Origin: an uncultured Prevotellaceae bacterium
Lineage (GTDB): Bacteria > Bacteroidota > Bacteroidia > Bacteroidales > Bacteroidaceae
Direction of reading: 5' to 3'
Assembly: GCA_947168045.1 (NCBI GenBank)
Contig: CAMVKN010000001.1
Span: 186,001-250,000 of the forward strand
Length of the DNA: 64,000 nt
Program-made: the position numbers and the translations under genes
Shown: piece after piece, positions 1 to 7,942 of the stretch
How positions within the stretch are numbered: the first letter of the stretch is position 1
Layout of the letters: each line of letters opens with the position of its first letter
The notes under the pieces: generated by a model
Told to the model about the DNA's origin: nothing
The model's database searches: none
What the model saw: the letters and a program-made list of their open reading frames with translations, nothing else

Positions 1-2
1 CG

Positions 3-2960
3 TTCACGCAGGTGTCAACCACCGAGGAGGCCCAGGAGGTGCTGGAGACGACAGCCATAGACCTGGTCATCTGCATGCCTGGCAATGCCGACAACGACGC
101 CTTCGCCGTGGCACGCGAGGTGAAAGCCATGCGCGCCGACGTGCCCTGCGTGGTGCTCACCCCCTTCAGCCACGGCATCACCCGCCGCATGCAGGACGAG
201 GACATGAGCATCTTCGACTACGTGTTCTGCTGGCTGGGCAACACCAACCTCATCCTCAGCATCATCAAGCTCATCGAGGACCGCATGAACATCGACCACG
301 ACATCAGCGAGGCTGGCGTGCAGATGATTCTTTTGGTCGAGGACAACATTCGTTTCTACTCCTCCGTGCTGCCGAACCTCTACAACTATATTCTACAGCA
401 GTCGAAGAACTTCTCGACCGAGGCCCTCAACCCCCATGCTGCCGCACAGCGCAAGCGGGGCCGCCCGAAGGTGGTGCTGGCCACGAACTACGAGGAGGCC
501 ATGGCCCTCTATGAGAAATACCATGAGAACACGCTGGGCGTCATCAGCGACACCCGCTTCCCCATGCAGACGCCCGTGGGCCGACTGAGTCATGTGGAGG
601 AGGGCGACCCCGAGGCGGGACTGAAGCTGCTCAGGGAGATTCGCAGGCGCGATGAATACGTGCCTCTCATCCTGGAGAGCTCAGAGATTGTCAACCGCCA
701 GAAGGCAGAGGCCGAAGGCTTCCACTTCGTTGACAAGAACTCGAAGAAGATGAATGTCGACCTGCGTCTCCTCCTGGAGGAGCACATGGGCTTCGGCGAC
801 TTCATCTTCCGCGACCCACAGACGAAGGCGGAGGTGCTGCGCATCAGCAGTCTGAAGGAGCTGCAAGACAACATCTTCACCATTCCTCACGACTCGCTCA
901 TGCGCCACATCAGGCGCAACCACATGAGCCGCTGGCTCACCGCCAGGGCCATCTTCCCCGTCTCGCAGTTTCTCAAGCAGGTCACCTGGCACAAGCTGCA
1001 GGACGTCGACGCCCACCGGCGCATCATCTTCGATGCCATCGTGCAATATCGCCACATGAAGAACATCGGCGTGGTGGCCGTCTTCGACCGCATGAAGTTC
1101 GATAGATTCGCACATTTTGCGCGCATCGGCGAGGGAAGCCTCGGCGGCAAGGGGCGCGGCCTGGCGTTCCTCGACACCATCCTGAAGCGCCACCCCGAGC
1201 TCAACCAGTTCCCCAACGCCTCCGTGCAGATACCGAAGACCGTCGTCCTGTGTACCGATTTCTTCGACCGTTTCATGGACGACAACAACCTGTGGGGCAT
1301 CGCTCTCTCTGATGCGCCCGACGAGGAGATTCTGCGCCACTTCCTCCGTGCGCAGCTGCCCGATGACCTGATAGCCGATTTCTTCACATTCTTCGATGCC
1401 ATCAAGCGCCCCATCGCCGTCAGAAGCTCCAGCCTGCTCGAGGACAGCCACTACCAGCCCTTTGCCGGCATCTACGCCACCTACATGATTCCCTGGCTCG
1501 ACGACAAGTACGAGATGCTGCGGCAGCTGGCCTGCGCCATCAAGGGTGTCTATGCCAGTGTCTACTACCGCGACTCGAAGGCTTACATGACCGCCACGCA
1601 GAACGTCATTGACCAGGAGAAGATGGCCGTCATCCTGCAGGAGGTGGTGGGCCAGCAGTATGGCGACCTCTACTACCCCACCTTCTCAGGGGTGCTGCGC
1701 TCGCTGAACTACTATCCCATTGGCGATGAAACGGCCGAAGAAGGCATCGCCAGCCTGGCCCTGGGCCTGGGCAAATACATCGTCGATGGCGGCCAGACGC
1801 TGCGTGTCTCGCCCTACCATCCCAACCAGGTGTTGCAGATGAGTGAGATGGAGACGGCCCTGACGCAGACGCAGACACGGTTCTACGCATTGGAGGCCCC
1901 CTCCAAGCCCCCCCTGGGGGGGGAGAGCAAAGCCGCCACACCCGCCAGTCATTCCCCTCTGGGGGTGCCGGGGAGCGAACCCACCATACCCGCCAGTCAC
2001 CCCCCCCAGGGGGGGCCGGGAGGGGCCTGGTCGGTCGACGATGGCTTCAACATCAAGAACGTGCGGGTGAAGCAGGCCGACAAGGACGGCTCGCTGCAGT
2101 ACATCGCCTCCACCTACGACCCTGTGGACCAGGTCATCCGCGACGGCATCTACGAGGGTGGCCGCAAGGTCATCTCCTTTGCCGGCGTCCTCCAGCACGG
2201 TGTGTTCCCCCTGCCCGAGCTGTTGCAGATGACACAGAAGCTGGGTGCCGACGAGATGAAGCGCCCCGTGGAGATAGAGCTGGCCTGTAACATAGGGGTC
2301 TCCCCCAACCTTTCCAAAGGAGGGGAGGATGGCAGAACTGTCAACCCCACTTCGGGGAAACCGATGGGGGCTTTCTACCTCTTACAGATACGTCCCATCG
2401 TCGACTCAAAACAAGTGCTGGACGAGGACCTTCAGAAGATTCCCGACGAGCAGTGCCTGCTGCGCAGTTACAACTCGCTGGGGCACGGCATCTCGGAGGA
2501 CGTCGTCGACGTGGTCTATGTGAAGACCGACGACCAGTTCACCGCTGCCAACAACCCGACCATTGCCATGGAGGTGGAGCAAATCAACCGCAAGTTCCTG
2601 GCCGACGGCAAGAACTATATCCTCATCGGGCCGGGCCGCTGGGGTTCGAGCGACTACTGGCTGGGCATCCCCGTGAAGTGGCCGCACATCTCAGCAGCGC
2701 GCGTCATCGTGGAGACAGGCCTGAAGAACTACCACGTGGACCCTTCGCAGGGCACGCACTTCTTCCAGAACCTCACCTCCTTCGGCGTGGGCTACTTCAC
2801 CATCAACACCTACGTTGGCGACGGCATCTTCCAGAAGGACATCCTCGACAGCATGCCCGCCGTGGAGGAGACGGCCCATGTGCGACATGTGCGTTTCGAC
2901 CACCCGCTGAAGGTGATGATGGACGGCAAGAAGCAGCACGGCGTGGTGTTGCTACATTGA
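3..2960 (+). CDS. PEP/pyruvate-binding (PPDK N-terminal-like) protein with receiver-like domain, 5' partial
   Basis: The reading frame is open from the window edge (first full codon at base 3), so the true start lies upstream; the GTG at 12 is not convincing because in-frame codons before it continue the protein. 985 residues are visible. A receiver-like segment begins near residue 110 ('LLVEDN') and is followed by 'ISDTRFP'. An ATP-grasp-like PEP-synthase/PPDK N-terminal domain follows, with 'GGKGRG' near 380, 'IAVRSSSLLED' near 470 and 'LLQIRPIV' near 795. The swivelling phosphohistidine domain and PEP barrel of a full PEP synthase are absent. Long proteins of this architecture are, from memory, a Bacteroidetes family often annotated as phosphoenolpyruvate synthase; the reaction is not established here. 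Two GC-rich repeat insertions keep the frame (1893-2027 and 2296-2365). Confident in the domain, not in the reaction. Confidence 0.8.
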   Translation, partial: FTQVSTTEEAQEVLETTAIDLVICMPGNADNDAFAVAREVKAMRADVPCVVLTPFSHGITRRMQDEDMSIFDYVFCWLGNTNLILSIIKLIEDRMNIDHDISEAGVQMILLVEDNIRFYSSVLPNLYNYILQQSKNFSTEALNPHAAAQRKRGRPKVVLATNYEEAMALYEKYHENTLGVISDTRFPMQTPVGRLSHVEEGDPEAGLKLLREIRRRDEYVPLILESSEIVNRQKAEAEGFHFVDKNSKKMNVDLRLLLEEHMGFGDFIFRDPQTKAEVLRISSLKELQDNIFTIPHDSLMRHIRRNHMSRWLTARAIFPVSQFLKQVTWHKLQDVDAHRRIIFDAIVQYRHMKNIGVVAVFDRMKFDRFAHFARIGEGSLGGKGRGLAFLDTILKRHPELNQFPNASVQIPKTVVLCTDFFDRFMDDNNLWGIALSDAPDEEILRHFLRAQLPDDLIADFFTFFDAIKRPIAVRSSSLLEDSHYQPFAGIYATYMIPWLDDKYEMLRQLACAIKGVYASVYYRDSKAYMTATQNVIDQEKMAVILQEVVGQQYGDLYYPTFSGVLRSLNYYPIGDETAEEGIASLALGLGKYIVDGGQTLRVSPYHPNQVLQMSEMETALTQTQTRFYALEAPSKPPLGGESKAATPASHSPLGVPGSEPTIPASHPPQGGPGGAWSVDDGFNIKNVRVKQADKDGSLQYIASTYDPVDQVIRDGIYEGGRKVISFAGVLQHGVFPLPELLQMTQKLGADEMKRPVEIELACNIGVSPNLSKGGEDGRTVNPTSGKPMGAFYLLQIRPIVDSKQVLDEDLQKIPDEQCLLRSYNSLGHGISEDVVDVVYVKTDDQFTAANNPTIAMEVEQINRKFLADGKNYILIGPGRWGSSDYWLGIPVKWPHISAARVIVETGLKNYHVDPSQGTHFFQNLTSFGVGYFTINTYVGDGIFQKDILDSMPAVEETAHVRHVRFDHPLKVMMDGKKQHGVVLLH
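1893..2027. repeat. GC-rich palindromic repeat inserted in frame
   Basis: A run of C-tract/G-tract palindromes ('GCCCCCCCTGGGGGGG' style) with ACCCGCCAGTCA occurring twice. It encodes a Pro/Gly/Ser-rich stretch (about residues 631-675 of the visible protein) between two conserved parts of the PEP/pyruvate-binding protein. The protein sequence before and after looks like normal family sequence, so this reads as an insertion. Confidence 0.75.
2296..2365. repeat. Second in-frame GC-rich palindromic insertion
   Basis: It contains CCTTTCCAAAGGAGGGG and CCCCACTTCGGGG, the same kinds of arms seen between genes in this window. It lies between the conserved segments 'IELACNI' and 'GAFYLLQIRP' and adds about 23 codons without a stop. 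Confidence 0.65.
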
Positions 2961-2972
2961 AGCCCAGCCCAA

Positions 2973-3023
2973 AAGCCCCTCCCCCCAGCCTCTCCCCTGG
3001 GAGGGGAGTCTATAGTTCTGGCG
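2973..3023. repeat. GC-rich palindrome, left member of an inverted pair; possible terminator
   Basis: Directly after the stop codon at 2960. It holds CTCCCCTGGGAGGGGAG followed by TCTATAGTTCTG. An inverted relative lies at 3583-3640 (CAGAACTATACACTCCCC and then CCTCCCTAAAGGGAGG). The hairpin could end transcription of the upstream gene, although no clear U-tract follows. Confidence 0.6.
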
Positions 3024-3085
3024 CGTCACCCCGGACTGATGAGCCTTTTTGTAGATGGAGCAGAGCTGACCGAGCACGCTTGCAG

Positions 3086-3257
3086 ATAATCCCAAATCGG
3101 TCATTAGCGTTATGATGATAATATCCTTTATTATTGAACAGATGTCCTGCTGCTTTGAGTGCGCAATGGGGTTCCATTGTAATCGAAAAGCGGCGGGACA
3201 GATGACAAAAAGAAAGCATGTTAGCGCGTAACAGCCTAATGACCGATTTGGGATAAT
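3086..3257. mobile_element. MITE-like element with 17-bp perfect terminal inverted repeats
   Basis: The left end CCCAAATCGGTCATTAG (3091-3107) and right end CTAATGACCGATTTGGG (3236-3252) are exact reverse complements and enclose about 128 bp without a credible gene. Both ends are flanked by ATAAT (3086-3090 and 3253-3257), which could be a 5-bp target-site duplication. ATAAT is nearly self-complementary, so it could instead extend the inverted repeat imperfectly. The related motif CCCAAATGGGTCATTAGG sits at 17732-17749. Confidence 0.6.
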
Positions 3258-3482
3258 TAGGAGAACGAAAAAAATGGTACACCAAGTGCACCTATTGGCC
3301 TTATTATTCTGACATGCAGGTCGTTGATAGGTGCTCCAACAGCTCAGATCGTACACCTGATGGTGCACCAGCAGAAGGGGGGCTTTTGGGGCAGAAGGGA
3401 GGTCTTCTTTTTGGATAAATTCTCGAGAGAATTTGGCAATAACTCGGCACTTTACGGAATTATCTCCATGAGTTATTGCAAT

Positions 3483-3545
3483 AAGTCAACGACTTATTCT
3501 CATAACTCAACGACTTATTCCAATAACTCGTTGACTAATTTCAAT
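3483..3545. repeat. Three tandem copies of a 21-bp repeat
   Basis: Units start at 3483, 3504 and 3525; the middle one begins AACTCAACGACTTATTCC. A degenerate half unit (GAGTTATTGCAAT) precedes the array. The 21-bp period equals about two helical turns. A similar 21/42-bp periodic array lies at 30670-30800. The short reading frame across it looks incidental. Confidence 0.75.
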
Positions 3546-3582
3546 AACCCGTAAAGGTGGTGATAACATCGCCACAAACAGA

Positions 3583-3640
3583 ACAGTTGCAGAACTATAC
3601 ACTCCCCTCCCTAAAGGGAGGGGCAAGGGGGAGGGTCTGT
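3583..3640. repeat. GC-rich palindrome, right member of the inverted pair
   Basis: Inverted relative of 2973-3023: CAGAACTATACACTCCCC, then CCTCCCTAAAGGGAGGGG. Together the two arms bracket about 560 bp of gene-free, repeat-rich DNA that includes the MITE-like element and the 21-bp array. Confidence 0.6.
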
Positions 3641-3801
3641 TGGCGGGTGGGTCTCTGGTGCACCAAAATGCCGTTGGTGCACCAACCAACAGCTTACAAG
3701 CCAAACGATTAAGACCAAAAGGTGCACTTAGTGCACTAGTTTTTTTGTTTCCCTTATTTAGGGAAGTAACGATACGATAAGCGAAAAAAACTCTATTTCG
3801 T

Positions 3802-3832
3802 TTTGCATTTTGCTCGCTTATTCGTACCTTTG
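3802..3832 (+). promoter_or_regulatory. Bacteroidetes-type promoter of typA
   Basis: The -7 box TACCTTTG is at 3825-3832 and TTTG at 3802-3805 forms the -33 box, with 19 bp between them, matching the consensus. The typA ATG follows 25 bp downstream. Confidence 0.7.
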
Positions 3833-3857
3833 CAGTCAAATAACAATATAACACATC

Positions 3858-5699
3858 ATGCAAGACATACGCAACATTGCTATTATAGCCCATGTGGACC
3901 ATGGTAAGACCACACTGGTAGACAAGATGATGCTGGCCGGCAACCTGTTCCGTGAGGGACAGAACCTCAGCAATCAGGTACTCGATGCTAACGACCTGGA
4001 GCGCGAGCGCGGCATCACCATCCTCTCGAAGAACGTCAGCATCAACTGGAAGGGCACGAAGATCAACATCATCGACACCCCGGGACACTCTGACTTCGGC
4101 GGCGAGGTGGAGCGCGTGCTGAACATGGCCGACGGCTGCCTGCTGCTCGTCGACGCCTTCGAAGGCCCCATGCCACAGACCCGCTTCGTGCTGCAGAAGG
4201 CTCTTCAGATTGGTCTCAAGCCCATCGTCGTGGTCAACAAGGTTGACAAGCCCAACTGCCGCCCCGAGGAGGTGTATGAGATGGTGTTCGACCTGATGTT
4301 CGCCCTCAATGCCACTGAGGACCAGCTCGACTTCCCCGTGGTCTACGGCTCGGCGAAGAACGGCTGGATGGGCGAGGACTGGCAGAAGCCCACACAGGAC
4401 ATCACCTATCTGTTAGACAAGATTGTTGAGGTCATCCCCGCACCGAAGGTCATCGAGGGCACCACGCAGATGCTCATCACCAGTCTGGACTACAGCAGCT
4501 ACACCGGGCGCATCGCCGTGGGCCGTGTGCACCGTGGCTCGCTTAGAGACGGCCAACAGGTGACCATCGCCCACCGCGACGGCACCATGGAGAAGACCAA
4601 GGTGAAGGAGCTGCACACCTTCGACGGCATGGGCCACCACCGCACCGACAGTGTGGAGTGTGGCGACATCTGCGCCGTCATCGGACTGGAGAAGTTTGAG
4701 ATTGGCGACACCATCTGCGACATGGAGCAGCCTGAGCCGCTGCCACCCATCGCCATCGACGAGCCAACGATGTCGATGCTCTTCACCATCAACGACTCGC
4801 CGTTCTTTGGCCGCGAGGGAAAGTTTGTCACCTCGCGCCACATCAGCGACCGCCTGCAGCGTGAGCTGGAGAAGAACCTCGCCCTGCGCGTGGAGCCATA
4901 CGAGGACAGCACCGACAAGTGGGTCGTCTCAGGCCGCGGCGTGCTGCACCTGAGCGTGCTCATCGAGACCATGCGCCGCGAGGGCTACGAGCTGCAGGTG
5001 GGACAGCCGCAGGTGATATACAAGTGGCAGGATGAGAAAGGAGAAATGAGAAATGAGAAAGATGATAGCTTCAGCGTTAAGTGCGAGCCCATCGAGGAGC
5101 TGACCATCAATGTTCCTGAGGAGTTCGCCTCGAAGATGATTGACATGGTGACGCGCCGCAAGGGTGAGATGACCAGCATGGAGAGCCAGGGCGAAAGGAC
5201 GAACATCGAGTTCGAGATTCCCTCGCGCGGCATCATCGGCCTGAGGACCAACGTCCTCACCGCCAGCCAGGGCGAGGCCATCATGGCCCACCGCTTCAAG
5301 GACTACCAGCCCTTCAAGGGTGAGATAGAGCGCCGCGTCAACGGCTCGATGATTGCCTTGGAGACCGGCACCGCCTATGCCTACGCCATCGACAAGCTGC
5401 AGGACCGCGGCAAGTTCTTCATCGACCCCGGTGAGGAGGTGTACTACGGTCAGGTGGTCGGCGAGCATGTGCACGACAACGACCTGGTCATCAACGTGTG
5501 CAAGGCCAAACAGCTCACCAACGTGCGAGCCTCGGGTACCGATGAAAAGGCACGAATCGTGCCAAAGGTCATCATGTCCTTGGAGGAGTGTCTGGAGTAT
5601 ATCAAGGAAGACGAGCTGGTGGAGGTCACGCCGAAGTCGATGCGCATGCGCAAGGCCATCCTCGACCACGACCAGCGCAAGAAAGCCAGTAGGAGTTAA
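3858..5699 (+). CDS. typA: TypA/BipA ribosome-associated GTPase
   Basis: Translational GTPase of the TypA/BipA family, which acts on the ribosome in large-subunit assembly and stress or cold adaptation. 613 residues, the normal family length. The G domain has the P-loop 'AHVDHGKTT' at residues 11-19, 'RERGITI' (switch I), 'DTPGHSDF' (G3) and 'NKVDK' (G4). The EF-G-like domain V and the TypA-specific C-terminal domain follow ('[15 protein letters not shown]', 'NVRASGTDE'). The ATG at 3858 starts the conserved '[12 protein letters not shown]' and lies just after a good promoter. Oddity: about ten extra codons near residues 394-404 are built from the micro-repeat GAGAAATGAGAAATGAGAAA (5041-5060) in a loop before 'CEPIEELTI'. 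Two more genes follow on the same strand. Confidence 0.97.
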   Translation: MQDIRNIAIIAHVDHGKTTLVDKMMLAGNLFREGQNLSNQVLDANDLERERGITILSKNVSINWKGTKINIIDTPGHSDFGGEVERVLNMADGCLLLVDAFEGPMPQTRFVLQKALQIGLKPIVVVNKVDKPNCRPEEVYEMVFDLMFALNATEDQLDFPVVYGSAKNGWMGEDWQKPTQDITYLLDKIVEVIPAPKVIEGTTQMLITSLDYSSYTGRIAVGRVHRGSLRDGQQVTIAHRDGTMEKTKVKELHTFDGMGHHRTDSVECGDICAVIGLEKFEIGDTICDMEQPEPLPPIAIDEPTMSMLFTINDSPFFGREGKFVTSRHISDRLQRELEKNLALRVEPYEDSTDKWVVSGRGVLHLSVLIETMRREGYELQVGQPQVIYKWQDEKGEMRNEKDDSFSVKCEPIEELTINVPEEFASKMIDMVTRRKGEMTSMESQGERTNIEFEIPSRGIIGLRTNVLTASQGEAIMAHRFKDYQPFKGEIERRVNGSMIALETGTAYAYAIDKLQDRGKFFIDPGEEVYYGQVVGEHVHDNDLVINVCKAKQLTNVRASGTDEKARIVPKVIMSLEECLEYIKEDELVEVTPKSMRMRKAILDHDQRKKASRS

Positions 5700-5745
5700 A
5701 TCACACATAAACATAAAGACTCATTACTTAAAAAACAAGAGAATC

Positions 5746-6180
5746 ATGAAAAAGAAAAGTTTGAAAGTGGCAGCTCTCCTGCTCTGTGGAACCATGCTCG
5801 CCAGTTCATGCATCGGTTCGTTCAGCCTTTTCAACAACTACGAGAAGTGGCAGTGCAGCATGACCAGCAACAAGTTTGTCAACGGCATCGTAGGCTTCTT
5901 CCTGCAGCCCATCGTGGGCGGCGTGTGCCTCTTCGTCGACGCTGTTGTGCTGAACACCATTGAGTTCTGGAGTGGCGAGAATCCACTGGCTGCCGGCAAG
6001 GTGCAGAAAGTGGAGGGCAGCGACGGTGTGCTCTACACCATCACCACCCTGAAGGACGGCTATGAGGTGAAATCACCCGACGGCAAGGTGGTGCTCTTCC
6101 ATCACGATGCTCAGACCGACAGCTGGACGATGACCCGCAATGGCGTCACCACCAACGTAGACCTGGCACTGGTGAAATAA
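5746..6180 (+). CDS. DUF3332 family lipoprotein
   Basis: 144-residue protein. It starts 46 bp after typA at an ATG giving a classic lipoprotein signal: 'MKKKSLKVAALLL' and then the lipobox 'LASSC' with Cys22. The mature part has the DUF3332 pattern 'NKFVNGIVGFFLQP...VDAVVLNTIEFWSGENPLA', with two hydrophobic stretches that probably sit in or near the membrane. The reading frame extends further 5' inside typA, but only this start makes sense. The role of DUF3332 proteins is unknown. The TPR/AraC gene starts 6 bp after the stop, so the two are probably co-transcribed. Confidence 0.85.
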   Translation: MKKKSLKVAALLLCGTMLASSCIGSFSLFNNYEKWQCSMTSNKFVNGIVGFFLQPIVGGVCLFVDAVVLNTIEFWSGENPLAAGKVQKVEGSDGVLYTITTLKDGYEVKSPDGKVVLFHHDAQTDSWTMTRNGVTTNVDLALVK

Positions 6181-6186
6181 TGGCCG

Positions 6187-7803
6187 ATGAAATCGAGGCT
6201 AATTGCGCTTCTGGGCATCCTGCTCCAGTTCACTAACAGTCATGCCCTCGCTACCCGCTCGGTCAGCGAGGGCTATGATTCTTTGTCGCGCATTGCCTCG
6301 GCACAGCTCTTAGAGAGCGGCCGTCACCACTTTGAACAGCGCGAGGCAGCCGAGGCGCTGGCATGCTTCGCCATCGTCAGCGAGCGCTATCAGGAACAGA
6401 TGGGCGATGAGGAGGTGCAGCTGTGCATCAGGGCCATGAACAACTGTGCCTGTGTGTACAAGTATTTCTATTTCGACTACCTCCAGGCATACGAATATTT
6501 TGTTAAGGCCTACGACCTCTGCGAGAAACACAAATTCGATGAGTTCCTGCCTGTCATCATGGTTAACCTGGGCGACCTGCTCAACGACTACGGCACCAAC
6601 TATGGGTCTGAGGCACTCTCCGACCAGGCGCGCCAAATCTTCAGCGAATGTATGGATTACGCCGTGGAGACAAAGAACTGGGAGCTGATGACCACTGCTT
6701 TCTTCAACCTCAGCAACCAGAACTACGACCTCGACCTCAGTCGTTACTCCGTCCTGTTCAACAGCGACATCCCCGCCAGCACGCCCGACCTGGCTTTTGC
6801 ACGCCTGCAGTACGATGGAATCAGGGAAATTCAGCATCACAACTACGCCGCCGCACGCCATTATTTCGAGCAACAGCCCAGTGCGGTCAGCACCAAATGG
6901 GCACCTGAGCGCGACACCCTGGCCACGCTTCTGAACATTGCCTACACCTACGAGCAGGAGCACGACTATGACCACGCCATGGACTACCTCCTGCAGGCCC
7001 TCAACCTCTCTGACCGCCACGGCATCACCGACCACTCGGCCAGCATCTGCGACATGCTTGGAAAGCTCTACGCACAGCGGGGCGACAGCGCCATGGCCAG
7101 CCACTACCACATCCGCTACCTGGAGATGAAGGACGCGGCCAACGACAACCGCCTGGCCAGCATCGGCGAGCTGAACTATATCCGCGAGCTGCGCAAGGAG
7201 GAGCAGAAGGCACAGCTCATGGCCCAGCGTCACCAGCTACAGCAGTATGTCATTCTTGCCGCATCCATCGTCCTGCTGCTCATCATGGGCTTGGCCGTAC
7301 TACTGTGGCGGAAGAACCGCCAGCTCACACTGCGCAACCGCAGCCTCTTTGAGAAGAACCAGCAGGTGATGGCCGCCGAGGCACACGAGCTGCAGCTGCG
7401 CAAGGAGTATGAGGAGAAGTACAGTCACAGCAAGCTGAGCAACGAACAGCGCCAGCGCTTAGACTACCGCATCCAAGACCTGATGAGCGCCCCCGACATC
7501 ATCTGCCAGTCCGATTTCACCCTGGCCCGACTGGCCAAAATGGCCGATTCCAACACCACATACGTCTCGCAGGTCATCAACGAGCAGTACGGCATGACCT
7601 TCAGCAACCTGCTGGGCAGCTTCCGCGTGCGTGAGGCCTGCCGCCGCATGACCGACCACGAGCACTACGGCAATGTCACCATCGAAGCCATTGCCACCAG
7701 CGTAGGCTTCAAGTCGCGCACCGCTTTTTTCAATGCTTTCAAGCGCGAGACGGGGCTGACGCCCTCTGAATACCAGCGCATGGCCACCGCACAAAACCAC
7801 TGA
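6187..7803 (+). CDS. TPR-containing membrane-bound AraC-family regulator
   Basis: 538 residues. A short hydrophobic N-terminus (likely signal sequence) leads into a TPR-like helical region (about residues 35-330) that would be periplasmic. One membrane span follows near 352-374 ('VILAASIVLLLIMGLAVLL'), then a charged coiled segment and a C-terminal AraC-type DNA-binding domain (about 437-533, 'VRAACRRM'-type first helix and 'GFKSRTAFFNAFKRETGLTP'). Such one-component sensors are common in Bacteroidetes and usually control nearby genes; the secreted-protein cluster just downstream is the obvious candidate target (inference). A perfect inverted repeat, GCCCTCGCT/AGCGAGGGC (6244-6273), lies inside the signal-peptide-proximal codons. 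Confidence 0.85.
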   Translation: MKSRLIALLGILLQFTNSHALATRSVSEGYDSLSRIASAQLLESGRHHFEQREAAEALACFAIVSERYQEQMGDEEVQLCIRAMNNCACVYKYFYFDYLQAYEYFVKAYDLCEKHKFDEFLPVIMVNLGDLLNDYGTNYGSEALSDQARQIFSECMDYAVETKNWELMTTAFFNLSNQNYDLDLSRYSVLFNSDIPASTPDLAFARLQYDGIREIQHHNYAAARHYFEQQPSAVSTKWAPERDTLATLLNIAYTYEQEHDYDHAMDYLLQALNLSDRHGITDHSASICDMLGKLYAQRGDSAMASHYHIRYLEMKDAANDNRLASIGELNYIRELRKEEQKAQLMAQRHQLQQYVILAASIVLLLIMGLAVLLWRKNRQLTLRNRSLFEKNQQVMAAEAHELQLRKEYEEKYSHSKLSNEQRQRLDYRIQDLMSAPDIICQSDFTLARLAKMADSNTTYVSQVINEQYGMTFSNLLGSFRVREACRRMTDHEHYGNVTIEAIATSVGFKSRTAFFNAFKRETGLTPSEYQRMATAQNH

Positions 7804-7812
7804 TTTCATCGC

Positions 7813-7846
7813 TTGTTTGTTCAGATTTACAAATGTGGACAAACAA
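7813..7846 (+). terminator. Possible terminator after the AraC-family gene
   Basis: TTGTTTGTTC and GGACAAACAA form a 10-bp stem with one G:T pair and a 14-nt loop just after the stop at 7803. No uninterrupted U-tract follows directly, so the call is weak. Confidence 0.3.
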
Positions 7847-7859
7847 AAACAGCGCCTTT

Positions 7860-7890
7860 TTGCCCGTTTTACGCACATTTATTAACTTTG
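7860..7890 (+). promoter_or_regulatory. Bacteroidetes-type promoter of the secreted-protein cluster
   Basis: The -7 box TAACTTTG is at 7883-7890 and TTG at 7860-7862 forms the -33 box (20-bp spacing). It lies 52 bp before the ATG at 7943 and probably drives the four-gene run ending at 17648. Confidence 0.65.
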
Positions 7891-7942
7891 CAGGCCAAAA
7901 ATAAAATAAATTAAAACATTTTCCACGCAAACTAACAAAAAC

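Larger units (their letters stand above)
3361..3738. promoter_or_regulatory. Cluster of TGGTGCACCA palindromes upstream of typA
   Basis: Perfect 10-bp palindromes TGGTGCACCA occur at 3361, 3656 and 3675; the last extends to GTTGGTGCACCAAC (3673-3686). Degenerate relatives lie at 3275 (TGGTACACCA), 3286 (GTGCACC), 3721 (GGTGCACT) and 3731 (GTGCACT). They could be binding sites for a dimeric regulator or another dispersed palindromic repeat. No function is assigned. Confidence 0.4.

Noticed and set aside
12..14. GTG at 12 as the start of the first gene
   Set aside because: In-frame codons from base 3 already fit the protein, and family proteins have an N-terminal part that would lie upstream of the window.
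3324..3554. A 76-codon frame across the 21-bp repeats
   Set aside because: It is formed by the repeat and palindromes in a gene-free interval, with no family features.
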